Assembly: GCF_004193775.1 (NCBI RefSeq)
Contig: NC_041004.1
Location: 1,240,001-1,304,000, forward strand
Direction: 5' to 3'
DNA: 64,000 nt
Source of the DNA: Glycine soja
Lineage: Eukaryota > Streptophyta > Magnoliopsida > Fabales > Fabaceae
Made by a program: the position numbers and the translations under genes
The notes under the pieces: generated by a model
What the model saw: only the letters and a program-made list of their open reading frames with translations
Databases searched by the model: none
Told to the model about the DNA's origin: nothing
Shown: positions 26,386 through 39,183 of the stretch, piece after piece
Numbering within the stretch: the first letter of the stretch is position 1
How the letters are laid out: each line of letters starts with the position of its first letter

Positions 26386-28006
26386 ATCATGTACATTTAT
26401 ATGGGAGATATATGATTGGTATGGTGTGGTTGGAAAATGAAGATTTAGGAGTGAAGAAAAAATATAAGAGATCGTGAGTTTGAATCATGTATAAATATTT
26501 TTAATAAAAATTAATAATTAATATTTATTCATAAAAAATGAAAACTTATGTTATGGGAGATAAGTTTTTGATTTTTGAGCAACCTCCAACCTTTGTAAAG
26601 AAGGTGCTATGTGGGATTCTAGTGTAGTTTCTTCTTTGAATTTCGGTGTTCCTTTTAATAAATAAATAAAAACTAACTAGATAATAAATATGGTGGCATA
26701 GTTGACAAATTATTCTATTCCGGTCTCACTCTGTGTGTATAAAAATATATGAAGTGAAAAAATATCAATTGAAAAAATACTTCTCAATATCTCAAGAAAT
26801 TAGCATATATATAGTTGCATTTGCGTATGATATAATTGGGTGAATTTGTTTAAACTTGTTTTTAAAAAAATAATAAAATAAATTATTTTTTATTTTTTAA
26901 TGTATTTATTTAAACATTTTTTATTAAAAAAATAATTTTTCTCTTTTTTTAAGAAATAAATTGTATCTATTTTAAGAAGAATTTTTTTTAAAAAAAAGTT
27001 CCTTTTTTTAAACACTTTTTTTAATTATAAACTAATTGACCCATACATGGGCCAAGTGAATAAGAAGAAGCAGAAACTACAATGTGTAGCATCAGACCAG
27101 CTAATGCAGATCTATTCATTTCAAATACGTAAAATTCACTTTGAGACAAAAATGTCTGAGTTCATCTAAAAAACTGAATAATTAACATGAAATTAAACTA
27201 ATTAACCTACCTAAATCTAACAACTGCGCACACAGCTAATGAAATTGAATCCAACTAAGTCTATGACTCTTTTTCCTTCCATATTAAAAAGATAAAGCAA
27301 ACATTTCACACTGAGTGGATAATGCATGCATGACCGAACAAACATTAGAATTGTCTAACAAGTTCCATGTGTCCATAAAATACTATTCTTTCTGAATATA
27401 AAATTCTGCAAAGTTTTAACAAATACGTTTATCAGACACGTACGTGCGACGAGAAAAGGTTATGCTTATCTAACCTTAATTTAAACTTAATTTCTATAAT
27501 GTTGACATTATCTTGATCTGTTATTTATTATTTATTATAAAGTAACATTCGGAAGCCTTGACCTCCGTCCTTTTTTATATGTATATAAACTAAAACCTCA
27601 AAGTTTAATTTGTTTAGTGTGTTTATTTTTTCGTTGGAAAGTCTTCAAACAACCATTCAATCAAAAGTTTTAAATTCTCACTTCTCACAAAATGTGTTTT
27701 AGAATGCGTGTCTCTTGAATCTAATGTTAATCAAACATACCCTCAGTGTTTACATATTAATTACATGAAACATTGAAATATGTCAACAAATTTAAAGCGG
27801 TGTTTAATTTTTTATTTTCATTAAGAAATCATATGTTTTAATCAATAAATATAAAAATTCAATCTTATTTTGTTTCAATCTTATGGTTTCCTTAGACTAG
27901 TACTGAAAAAAATAATTTTTTCTTTTAAAATTGTTTAAATTTGTTTCGATCATATGAGTTTAATTAAAATTGTTCCAGGAGTGTATAGTCTATTTTTTCT
28001 TAAATT
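26386..28006. other. AT-rich intergenic DNA, no gene seen
   Basis: Long T/A homopolymer-rich stretch at about 26860-27010; no coding segment or repeat ends recognised. Confidence 0.45.
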
Positions 28007-28018
28007 TATATATAACTA

Positions 28019-28632
28019 GGGGTGGAAATAGGTCAGGACGGCTTACAGGGGTCTACGACCTGACCTACATAAAGTCTGGCCTGAACTGACCTATTTAATT
28101 AAAAGGTTAGGCCCAAACTTTTTTAAAAACCTATTAAATTAAATAGATAGGCTTATTAAAAAATCTTATAAGCCTGATAGGCCGGCCTATATGTATGTAT
28201 ATATACTTATATTATTTTTTGGGTACCAATATATACTTATATTATTTTTTGGGTACAACTAATTTTTGTTTAAAAAACCATCAGACTTTGATTACACATT
28301 ACTGCTCCATAACTTTTATCACTGTAATCAAGTAAGACTTTAATTACAATTTAGGTGTGAGTCATGTGCCCTTTTATATTTCTCATTGGCTTTCCTATTT
28401 CTGTTAACGTTTCCTTTAACTTTTCTATTACGTGTCTACTCCAAAGCAAATGAATATTAAAGATTTAATGTAAAGAAAGCTTTTAAAAAAAACTTTTAAA
28501 AAGACTATCAGGTCAGTCGAGTCAAAATAAAAGCCTTTGATAGGCTATAGGTCAGGCTCAGACCTCAAAAATTCATCGTAGGCTAGACTCAGGCCTTTCA
28601 AAGCCTGGTCTGGCCTGTCCTATTCTCACTCC
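28019..28632. mobile_element. MITE-like element with a 12-bp flanking duplication
   Basis: The ends are imperfect inverted repeats: left GGGGTGGAAATAGGTCAGG, right (reverse complement) GGAGTGAGAATAGGACAGG. The identical 12-mer TATATATAACTA lies at 28007-28018 and 28633-28644, so the target duplication is probably 9-12 bp, as for Mutator-like elements. The subterminal DNA is rich in GGCC/AGGCCT motifs. A 30-bp unit is directly duplicated at 28201-28230 and 28231-28260. No coding capacity. Confidence 0.65.
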
Positions 28633-28644
28633 TATATATAACTA

Positions 28645-30329
28645 ATAAATTATGTAAATATTAATTATAAAATTTCATTTATATATTTAAATAATAAATA
28701 AATAGTTTCCTAATAGCTGGAATAGATATTATGAAAAGATGAAGAATAATAAGTTAAATAGATATTTTAAAAATTCAAAACCTAATTTGTTTGTTATAAT
28801 TATATTTTTATTATTTAAATATTTATTATATTATTAATATTGATATTTTCAATTTTATATTATTGATGTTAATATTGATCTATTATAATATTAAAATCAC
28901 AATTTTATAACGATTATCATAATATTAAAATTTGTAATGTCATATTAGCAACAAACTATTCTATCTCAAAGTGACTTATAAATTATAAAAGTAGCGACTG
29001 AATCATTTCGTCCAAAATAATGGCAAAAACAACAAACAAAACATATTGTAAATTAACATCTAAAACTAGTCCGTCTCCATTTGGAAAAAATTCATAGTTT
29101 GTGACTAAACAAAGTCAGTTGCTGAATTTAAAATGTATTTAGTCGCAAGCACAATTGCTTGTAAATCTACAAAATTTATTGTTGAAAAAAATAACGCAGC
29201 AACTAATTTAGCGACTGATTCTTTTGTTACTGAAACTTCCAATCACTAATTGTTGTTTATAAATGATGAATCTTGTTAGCGGTTGCTAAGTCGAACGCAA
29301 TTTGCGACATAAATATTTTGGTTGCTAGTTTTGCTCGGTATTTCGTGTTTTTCTTATTGTATTACTTACTTATTTTAGGTCTAATAAGTCAAAATAAACT
29401 AGATTGTTAGCATATGTTGTGTAACTTTATCTACCCTAATTACACATTGTGATCAAATAATATCATTGTCACTTTCAATTTATGATAATCTCAAAATTTA
29501 TTTTATTTTTCTATTAAGTTTATTGTGTTTAGAATAATTTTGTCACTTTGATGATATAATATTTGTCCTAAATTCATTTATGGGCTAGATTGAGCCTATG
29601 CACCTTGGGCTTCTTGCTAATAGCCAATTCCTGTTCCACATATTGAGTAAACTAATTTTTTTCGCCTGAAAGTGTGAGGAGCTAAAAGATAAAAATTAAA
29701 AAAAAATATTTTTGCAATTGCATTTTGTCCATCAAACTAGTTCAAATGTTAATTTTGTTAGTAACAACATTAACTAACAAACAATAATATGTGAAACGCC
29801 ATGTTGTCACTTCTTCTCTCTCTAGTAAAATTGATTTTCATGTTTTTCACCATGAAACTAAACACACACTATTACACTTAATGATGTAAGTTCGAAGAAT
29901 TCACTATACACAATGGAAACACTATTAATTGTATATTGTGAAATCATACAAAATGGAAATTTATTTTGGTTGTGTTAATCTTTGTAAAAATCTAACATAG
30001 TGAAAACTTATTTCCATTTTCTTTGGTGATTTCACACCCCAAAACACAACAAAAATTAAACAAGCTTTTTTATGTACTTATCACAACAAAAACATGGTAT
30101 TGTAAAAAAATCTTGAAAAAGTTAGGGGGGGGGGGGTAAACTTAACATTATAAGGTGTGAGAATAACAAGGTCCTTTTTATCATTGATGGAGAGGAAACA
30201 AAAAAAAATCTATTACTATATGGTGTACAATAAAATTGATTCTTGAGTTGGTATTGAGCCAAATTAGGATGTAGTATAGGAAAATATTGCACTTTATTCA
30301 TGTAATAAACTAAATTTACAAGACATAAC
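28645..30329. other. AT-rich intergenic DNA, no gene seen
   Basis: No coding segment recognised. A run of about 13 G lies at 30124-30136. The stretch ends where similarity between the two glycosyltransferase gene copies begins. Confidence 0.45.
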
Positions 30330-30504
30330 TAAAAGCTTTAAATAAATTAACAAAAAATGCTCTCCAATCAAGAATATTCAATCACATTTTGATAGGTTGA
30401 ATTTGTTACCAACAGTTAATTGCTAATATGGCATGCATGAAGAGTGTTGTGCGTGCATAAGAACTACATCTACATATAGACTACAACACAATCAACACTA
30501 GCCT

Positions 30505-33500
30505 TTACATCTTTGTATTGACCTCTTTTGTCTTCACTTGTTTGATTATATTTTCCTTTTCTTGTAAAAACTCTTTTAGAGTTTCAGGTGTATAAGGAGG
30601 AGGCATGGTACATGGAGGAGTATCACTTGGTGAGGTCACCATGGACTCAACCATAAAACGTTTCTCTAGACCATGCACAGAACATGCCATACTTTCAGAA
30701 CAAATCTCAACCGCTCCTGTTGGTATGGTTGGTTTGAATTTCAAGAGTTTTGCGTACTCATTCAATAGATAAAACATGTAATCATACACAAACTTCGTCT
30801 TTAAATTCTCTACAATGAAACTAGTTCCTCCATTGCCAATTACTTGTGCCTGCAATTAATTAAAATTGATTTTTTTGAAATAAATTAGGCAAGGATTCCT
30901 TTCTGGATAAACCAAGGAATTCAAATGTATTAAAAAAAAATACTAAACGAATTAATATGCAACTAGCTAATTGACCAATTTAATTAGTTATTTTCTTCCC
31001 TTTTAATTTGTCATATTTATGAATAATCTATTTTTCAAGGATATATAGACTTATGCTTAGAAAAAGAATGGGTATTAACTTCACCATATGCATATGTTTT
31101 TTTGGGATTGATATCAAGAGTTTTGTGTTGTTTGTTTCTTTTCTTTCCACCAACTACACATATATGAAGAAGAAAAATATACAAGGTAAAAGTGTAGAAA
31201 TTATTACATGATATGGGATCAACATGTGTCTAAGACCACAACCAATTTGTGTGAGTGTGTGTGTGTATATATATATACACACACACACTTGTGTGTAAGT
31301 TTTTTAGTTTAGTAGATAAAACTATTAATATTCAATTAAGTGATAGGTAATGATAATTTTAGACCACTTAATAATTTATTGTGTAAGTGGAACTTATCAA
31401 ACTAATGACGTTGACCTAGACTTTTTTTTTTTTCTCATTACATAGTGCAATAGTCAGAAAAGGTCTAATACAATATTTTGTGATTATTATATATAAAAGG
31501 TGTCAAAGACTATTTTGTTATCCTATGAAGCAAAAGCCAGGTTGTTTAGTTAGAGAGAAAAAAAATACAATTCCGTGCATAAATATGTAAGTCATAAACA
31601 AAATAGTTTTTATTAGGTATGTTAAAATTTTAGGTGGATGTTATATAGCTAAGTCCAATTAAAGTTAAATCCCATGTGTAATGAAGCTAGAAACTAAGGG
31701 CATGTTTCATTGTGCAAATAAAATAATTTCAGCGCAACATGAGTTTGTGTAAGTATAAAAATAATTTAGGAGAAAATAGAGGAAGAAAATGATTACATTA
31801 TCAAGGTGAGCATTTCCCCAATCCACAGCATACTTAATGTCTTCACACATATTTTTGGGACTGATAGGCCAATAGTGTTGCAAAGGTACCATGCTTCTTG
31901 TAAAAAACTCATAATATGTAGGCTCTATGAACAAGGTCATTGAGTCACATCCTATTATGTATTTTTCACTCACAGACCACGCGGCTCCTTCTACGTAGAT
32001 CTTATATCTTAACACAAAACACAACACGTACAAATTTCAAAATTTATTATGTAAAATATAAAATAATATATGTGTGTAATAGATTAAAAAAACAAATTAA
32101 TTCCTTCTATAATAATGATATAAAAAAATCCTACATAGAGCTTGAAAATATTTACCTAAAGTTGCATTGGTTTTCTAGTTTTGAGCTCTCAAAATTATTT
32201 GCTTCCTCCTTGTTCCATTGCTGAAAAGAAAAGAAACATATGTTAATTCATCCTCAAATAATTGATGAAATACTAACCTGAAAAAAAAACTAGGGTTAAA
32301 ATTATATATTACTATGTTATGTATTCTTGCATTCCAATCATGTTCTTTTGTGGGGTTGCACTTGCCAAGTTCTCTCCTAATATCAGCCATTGCCAAGTTG
32401 CCCTTCCAAAAAGCATAGGGTGTCCTATCCTTCCATTTGATCATCTTGTTGCCTTCCAATATCTTATGTAATGTTGTTTCCCATGGTCCTATGTTGATCT
32501 CAGGCCTTGTATGAAAAAAATGTAAAAGTGTAACTTTATTTTCCTTTTTTTCATTTTAATTAAGGAAAATAATGAAATCACATTGTATCTTCAAACATAC
32601 ACATTTGAGACAAAACATAATAGAAGAAATAAAATAAAAATCTATAAGAAGATTAAAAAAAGGTTTCCACCAAGATTTAGGTCATTTCAAACAAAATTAT
32701 AAAACCTAATAATAATAATAATAATAATAATGATAATAATAATAATAATAATAATAATAACTTTTACTATAACTATTTCTAGATCTTTCTCTCATAATAT
32801 TATCATGTTATTTAATGAGTGTTTTGGTTTTGTGATGACCACAAAAATAATATTTTTTATGTAAAAATTTGGAAGCTACAAAGAGTTGTGATGAGATTGG
32901 ACATAAAAATTAGTTATTTCTCTTTCATTATACCACACCAAACACACTTTTAATAACATGAGAGAATTCAAATTCACCACTTCTCAAAGAAATGTGCATA
33001 GAAAAATAAATTATTAATAATAGTGGAACCAAAGGAAATGGTAAAAATTGACAATGTAACAAATTGCAAATGCATCCTTGATTTTTACTTCCCACATGTT
33101 GTCCTCCCATTTATCATTTCTTATATTATGCACATTCAAAACAGGTGACAAACGCACTTTAAAAAATGTCTTGTTAATGTTGTTTTTAGTTTTGAAAGGT
33201 ATAGAAGCTTTACCAACCCCAGAAGGACCAATCAGGGAATACAATGTCATGTGCATTTTCATCTCCACAATAATGGAACACGGGGGGTGGTGACATGGCT
33301 TGTGGTCCTTGAAAATCTTTTTTTAACACAACAGGCTTGTCTCCACATTGAAACATTAGATCCAAATCTGGTATCTTTCCCGGGTATAACCTTAGAAGTT
33401 GTAAAATTCCCCATATTGTGAACACATCTCTTGTCTGATACACTTTGTCATACTTTTCAACATAAGCTTTTCCATTTACAATTACAAGCCTAAAATGGGA

Positions 33501-36081
33501 AACGTTTTTGCCTCTTTCAACCATGTCTCTTGTGATTCCTTTACTCTTCCATGGTTTTAGATCTTCATGGATCCATTTGAAGTAATTTGGACATGATGTA
33601 GTTGATGAATCATCATCAAGATCGAATGTTGTTGGATAGTATGATGAACAAGTTTTTGCTAAGTTTCCATCCGTGCAGTTAAGTGGGAATTGAGGTTGTT
33701 GCTTATTGAATATTATAATTGTCTTGAAAATTGTAGTTCTTGTTATTCTGGACTGAAAAAGATAGAAGATAACATGTTATATATAAATATGAGCTAGATA
33801 CATAAATTATACTTTTTATAATTTTTGTACACCTAACTGTTATGATTGTGCTAACAATAAATAAATAAAATATTGGAATACACATTTTTATTATATTATA
33901 TTACATTAATGTGTACAATAATGTTATGTGGACTAAGGGTCGTGGAAAGTAAACTTTTTATACTTTTGTAATACCTACTATGTTACAATTATATTTTTAT
34001 TCAATATATTTTTCTCATTTTTTTTTGAAAAATAAATTAAAAAATAACCATATATTATAGTGATGAAAATGTAATGATAATGATAATTGAGTTCAATTTT
34101 TATGTATTACTAATGTAAAAAATCATATTTCCAATTAAAAAGAAATCATATTAGCCATTGACCGTGTAGAAGTTAATGATTCTACTATACATAATTATAT
34201 TTTTATTATTTGACCATGTAAAAAATATTTATATAATTTTATTTAGTTGCATAATTAATAAAATACTACTTTTGTCTTTGAATATAAGATTTTTTTTAAA
34301 AAAATCATTTGTCTCTTTTTATGGATGAATTATTCTTTACCAAAATAATTTTAATATTTGTTTTAGCACAAATTCTATGAATTAAAAAGATAAATGTATT
34401 TTCTTTCTCTTATTTTTATTTTTTTGAAAAAAGGACTAACATACATTAAATAATTAGGTAAAGTAATTAAGTGAAAAGAAAGATGGTGTGTTCTAATAAT
34501 TTCAAAGTAATATTTGAAAAATAATACAAACTATTAATAAATTTAATGTTATTAACTAAATTAATTAATTTTTAAAAGTATAAATTAATTAAAAAGATCT
34601 TATATTTAAGGAGGAGGTAGTAATAAATATATTAACTAACTTTTTTCTCAAAAAAAAAAAAAGCAAATGCTAGAGTTTAGACTTGTCGTAATAATAAACA
34701 TAAGTTATCTAATGGATAAAAATATATTTTTTTATCCACATAAATATGAAACTGTTTAAAATTGATTCCAAGTTTTTTAATACTTTTTTTTCACACAAAA
34801 TTAAAAAATGTCATTTTGTTTAGCTCAAAAGTAGATTCAAATTTATTCGAACCTATCATGATGACCTTGCACATTAATTATACATATAATTAATGTAAAA
34901 TATGATGTTTTTTATGTTTATATAATCAATGTAAAAAAAATAATATACAATCCTTACTCTGATAAAAAGAATAATATATTTTAATTTTATGAGAACAAAA
35001 TCACATACTAAAAATTTTATATAACAAATTTAAATATTTTTATATTTATAAGAATAAAAGTCATACTTTAACCTTGTACATTTTGATTCTATCAAGATAA
35101 CCGAAAACAAATAAAACATAACATATTTTTTTTAGAATTTTATATTAATGTACGGATAGTATAAAATAATTTTATATTGTAATAAAATAATTTTATATTA
35201 TAATAAATTACTATTTAAATTACTTTAATATAATTATATAATAAGTCAACAAATTTATTGTGATTGAATGAGTGGATAAGACTGTAATGGATAATCTTTT
35301 CGTTTCTAGCATTTCATTTTATCCGCACCCGAAACATTGCCAAAAACATAGTATTGTTTAGTTATTATTTTATCATATTCCTTGCAAATTAGAATCGCAC
35401 GAGTTTTCTTTCTTAAGCAACATCATTACATTAGAATTAGTATTATATCCATCCCATAATTTCTCTTTAATTTTCTCCTTTGGGTTTAACTTGCTCGGAA
35501 AAGTCTTAATAATATAAATTGAAATCTGACGAGGATAACTACTAGCTGAATTTCAGGATGTAATTACCCTTGCCTCTTTGCTTTCTTAGAAGTTATAATA
35601 CACTACAGCTAAGAATCACAACAAGAGTTTAATAGCTATGAGTAATTATTTTTCCAGTAAAAATAAATCAATTAAAAATCATTATTAATATGTATTTTAA
35701 AATTATTATTATAAAATCAATAAATTTATCAATTGTACTTTATAGTTAGGTCAGCGTGAAAAATTATTTTATACTACTAGTATATAATCTATTTTTTCTA
35801 AACATAATTTGTCTTAAAACTTAGATTAGATTTTTTTACTGAAAAAAAATAGATTAAATTTATATAGATTACCAATTAACAACGAAACAAGGGCATTAAG
35901 GCAACCAAGCATCAAGGAATTAAACCATATATCTAAGGTTTAATAATATATACAAATAGAGATATATGGATATATATGTCAAGGATATATAGAAGAGACT
36001 TACAAGGTTAATTTCCAGGAGGAAGGTGCTTGCAACAAATACAACAAAGAAGATGATGGGGAAGAAAATCCATTTCGCCAT
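30505..36081 (-). CDS. Rumi/CAP10-type (DUF821) O-glucosyltransferase-like protein, copy A
   Basis: Exons in gene order: 36081-36004, 33752-33214, 32505-32313, 32220-32156, 32007-31797 and 30849-30505, all with GT-AG borders and consistent phases. They join into 477 codons (476 aa). Exon 1 (26 aa) begins MAKWIFFPIIFF and supplies a signal-anchor/membrane segment. Exons 2-6 form a complete CAP10 domain: CPNYFKWIHEDLKPW, ERGKNVSHFRLVIVNGKAY, DVFTIWGILQLLRLYPG, FPDWSFWGWPE, YAFWKGN, YVEGAAWSVSEKYIIGCDSM and a C-terminal DWGNAHLDNAQVIG across the last splice. Relatives (Drosophila Rumi, human POGLUT1) transfer glucose to proteins in the ER; plant members are likely type II membrane glycosyltransferases of the secretory pathway with unknown acceptors. 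An alternative upstream first exon (37586-37731) is broken here, so only the downstream start gives a full protein. Confidence 0.85.
31258..31290. repeat. GT/AT/AC palindromic microsatellite
   Basis: GTGTGTGTGT, then an AT run, then ACACACACAC, in the last intron of copy A. The block is self-complementary and could form a hairpin. Confidence 0.7.
32708..32761. repeat. (AAT)n microsatellite
   Basis: TAA/AAT trinucleotide run with a single TGA interruption, in the second intron of glycosyltransferase copy A. It is absent at the equivalent place in copy B. Confidence 0.85.
34266..34620. mobile_element. Stowaway-like MITE in intron 1 of copy A
   Basis: Flanked by TA on both sides. The ends are inverted repeats: left CTACTTTTGTCTTTGAATAT, right (reverse complement) CTACCTCCTCCTTAAATATA, both followed by AAGA. 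Size about 355 bp and TA target site fit Stowaway (Tc1/mariner) MITEs. No coding capacity. Confidence 0.7.
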
Positions 36082-37585
36082 TATGCCAAACCACTCACAG
36101 CCACCATGAATCAAAATGCGAGAGGTTAGCTTTAGAATTCTACAACCTGTTGTTGTTGAGTATTAATAGCTGACTACACTTGTTGAGAATACTTGCTTAA
36201 TATATTATGAATTTACTCTGTACAACTATAATAATAGTCAAAATTAAAAGTTAGCAAGTGGTCACATAATCACATAATAAAGTCTTAAAATTCTGAGTTT
36301 GGACCCAAAAGCTACGTACGACTTTTTTAATATATAGCTTGCTCAACATTAAGTATCTGCAAAGTATATATCTAAGTTTTTATTGTAAAGTACAGCCATT
36401 TTTAATTAAGAGTTTAATGCTTTTAGGTATGATTCTTGTACTCTACCGTCTATATCAGGGTAAGAAGTAAGCGATAGCAAAGTGGCATAGTGAAAAGTTT
36501 CATGATAATAAGTGTCCCAAGGGAATCATCGAGTAATGAATAATAAATATACTTCATTAAAAACTTTAAATTATTTTAAAAATATAATATTAAATAATTT
36601 TTAAATATAATATTTTTTTAAAATGTTTTCTTAACAAGTGTCACACAAAACACTAATTAATTAGCATTTCTCTTTGAAAAATAACAAATAATTTTCTACA
36701 TTGATATCGTCAGTTAATTTACAGTGACTTTAATTATTTTATCGGGCAATGTTTTGAGTAAAAATCCTATTAAATTTTGAAATTTCGAATTCGACATACA
36801 GTAAAGTTTAAGAAATTAAATTTCGGGGAAAAAAATTATTAGCACATGAGATGAAACTAGTTTAGTAAACCAACGAGTCATTGATATATCTGGCACTGAA
36901 TTTTGTCTCCTTAAGTGATTGAGAGGAAAGATTTCATTAAATTAATTTTAACATAATAGAAAAATTTTAAAATAAATTTGTTCAAAACTAAAAATTAAAA
37001 AAAAAAACATTTTTTTAAAAAATTAGGACGTACTAGAAATCACCCCAACCGGGCCTAAACAATCAAATTTCGAAACAGAGGGAAGTTGATAATAATTAAA
37101 TGGTGCGTTTTGGACCTTTTGGTTTGGCTACCTATCATAACACTAGTTAATGTTGCCTAACTATTTCACCATTTTCACGAATTTAAGTGCACTTAAAATG
37201 ATGGAAAAATAAAATACTATTACCACCACACTGTACACGAAACGAACTTAATGGTAAAAAAAATTGTATTTTCTTTCCATACTTGCATGTCCAAAAGTAT
37301 TGATAGTTACTTCACATGAATGGGGTAAATAAGTAAAAACAGATTCAAGATTAAAATTACTGCGTTGGTTCTGAAAAAAAGAGTACCTAGTAGTAAGTAG
37401 TAACTATACACAAGAGCAACACCCAATAATGTTACTAAGAAATTAACAAAGAAAGTGACAAGCAAAATATATTGACAAAACAAGCAAAGCATGAAATTTA
37501 AGCTAAAACAAGGGATAACTTGAACACAGACACTGAAATTAGTTAAGAGAATTGATTAAGATAGAAAAAGAGAGAGATTACTTAC
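36082..37585. other. Intervening DNA between the two first exons of copy A
   Basis: No coding sequence recognised. The 130 bases just above exon 1b are conserved with copy B (for example GCGAGAGGTTAGC and TAGAATTCTACAA), which suggests a preserved leader or promoter for the downstream first exon. Confidence 0.5.
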
Positions 37586-37731
37586 GAGGTCAACCCAATT
37601 GAACATGAAATTGGTTGCAGCAAACAAAAAAATGAAGGCAAAGGAGAAAAAGCCATAGGTTGAAAACCATCTTTTCTCTTTTTGTTATATATATGAGATC
37701 ATGATTAGTGACAACCTTGGCTTTTGGACAT
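37586..37731 (-). pseudogene. Broken upstream first exon (1a) of glycosyltransferase copy A
   Basis: Homologous to the intact 147-base exon 53646-53500 of copy B but 146 bases long. It starts with ATG at 37731 and shares the QGCH codons. It then meets an in-frame TAA after codon 8 where copy B has CAA, and carries a net insertion of 5 bases before the conserved membrane-segment codons, so these fall out of frame. The donor site (CTC followed by GTAAGT) is kept. A transcript from here could still be made but would not encode the anchor in frame. Confidence 0.75.
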
Positions 37732-39183
37732 CGATGGAGTTCCACTACTTCAGCTTGTGATATATAGTATATGACTAAATATATGCTCTCTTACTACCTC
37801 CAATATTGGATCTTAATCAAATTTTCATTTAGTCAAGGTCCAAAGCTTGCTTACAAATGGAATGTACAATATAAAATAATTTAAGCATCTATAAAGAATG
37901 ATATCATAACTTTAATTAAATTAATCAGCTGAAAGTAAATCTGGTATGCGTTTGCTTTATGAAAATAATTAAGGTGTTACTTTGTTGGGATAATTTTATA
38001 TTATAAAAACACTTTGATAGAAAAGGATATATAGTTTTTACCACTGATTTTAAGTTTCTGACTAGTAAAAAGATTTCAGATTTGTTAACTTTTATATATT
38101 TGAACTTGTAATGTATGTGTATATATATATATATTCCTTTTACTTCAAAAGTAACTCTACTTATCATTTATTTTTTTAAGAGTTAATAATTATAATAAAT
38201 AACTAATATTAATCAATAAATCTCAAAAAAATAAATGATTAAGATTAGAAATAATTTTAAAAGAGTTATTATTGAAATAAGTGAATCTATTTCAGATTAA
38301 AATCTTAGATACATAATTGGCAAAACTTTGTTATAAAAGAGATTATATTAATAAAATAAAAATATATAACAATTAATACACCATTTTTTTATTTCTCTTC
38401 ATTATATCCCTCATTTTATCTCACTTTTTTTCTTTTTTTTATTGTATAATTTGTAGTATTAATATAATTTTTTTTCTTGTAACCCAAGAAACTTTGTGTG
38501 AGATCCGGCTTAGTGCAATGAAACTGGGGTCCTTGTGGAAAAGTCAATTTTCTTTTTTTTTTTTCTTTTTCTTTATTAATATTATTTTTACGCTGGGCAA
38601 GCCCAAAGAAAAGGAAAGCCTGAGGGTCTAAATTAATCATGGTTTGACTAATCACATCTTATTTTTGACAAATTGACTAATCACATCTTAATTTCATTAC
38701 TTAAAAGAGAAACAGTTAATTTCTCATCACGTGGCATGCACCAATAATGATTAAGACTCGTCTGATTATCTTCCTTGTCGCCGTTAACAATTGTATTATT
38801 TTATTGGCAACATTAATTTTTAGTTTTTACAATGAAATATCACTTTTAAATATATTTCTAGCGCATTTGTATAATTTTTCAGAAAATAAAATCTTTAAAG
38901 AAATTAAAATTTTAATTATTTTGAGAAAATTTGAGTAGCTTCTAAAAATAACTAAAAACATAACTATGTTTTTAAATAAAATTTTCTTTTTATAATTGTA
39001 ACCAAATAAAAAATAACTTCTAGTTTTCACAAAATCTGCAAATAATCAACCACGTTTTTCTAAGACTATTTTTAAAAGTTTAAACAAACACTAAAAGCAT
39101 TTCTAACTTTGCTTATTTAAAAAGTAAAACAATTCTGTTTTTGATTTTTAGTTTCAGGTTTGAATGGTATTCAATTTAAAAAA
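37732..39183. other. Upstream region of copy A, conserved in part with copy B
   Basis: Several blocks match the region above 53647 in copy B, for example TATTGGATCTTAATCAAATTT and ATGCACCAATAATG versus ATGCACTAATGATG. They may be promoter elements or simply duplication remnants. No coding sequence recognised. Confidence 0.5.

Larger units (their letters stand above)
30330..39080. repeat. Tandem segmental duplication, copy A
   Basis: Aligned by eye with 44230-56300. Similarity covers the 3' flank (for example ATTCAATCACATTTTGATAG), all exons, parts of introns, both first exons, and upstream DNA up to about 39080 (for example AACCCAAGAAACT and AGATCCG motifs). Edges are approximate. Confidence 0.7.

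Noticed and set aside
30124..30136. Run of about 13 G
   Set aside because: A single homopolymer without neighbouring G-runs cannot form an ordinary intramolecular G-quadruplex motif with loops; likely simple slippage.
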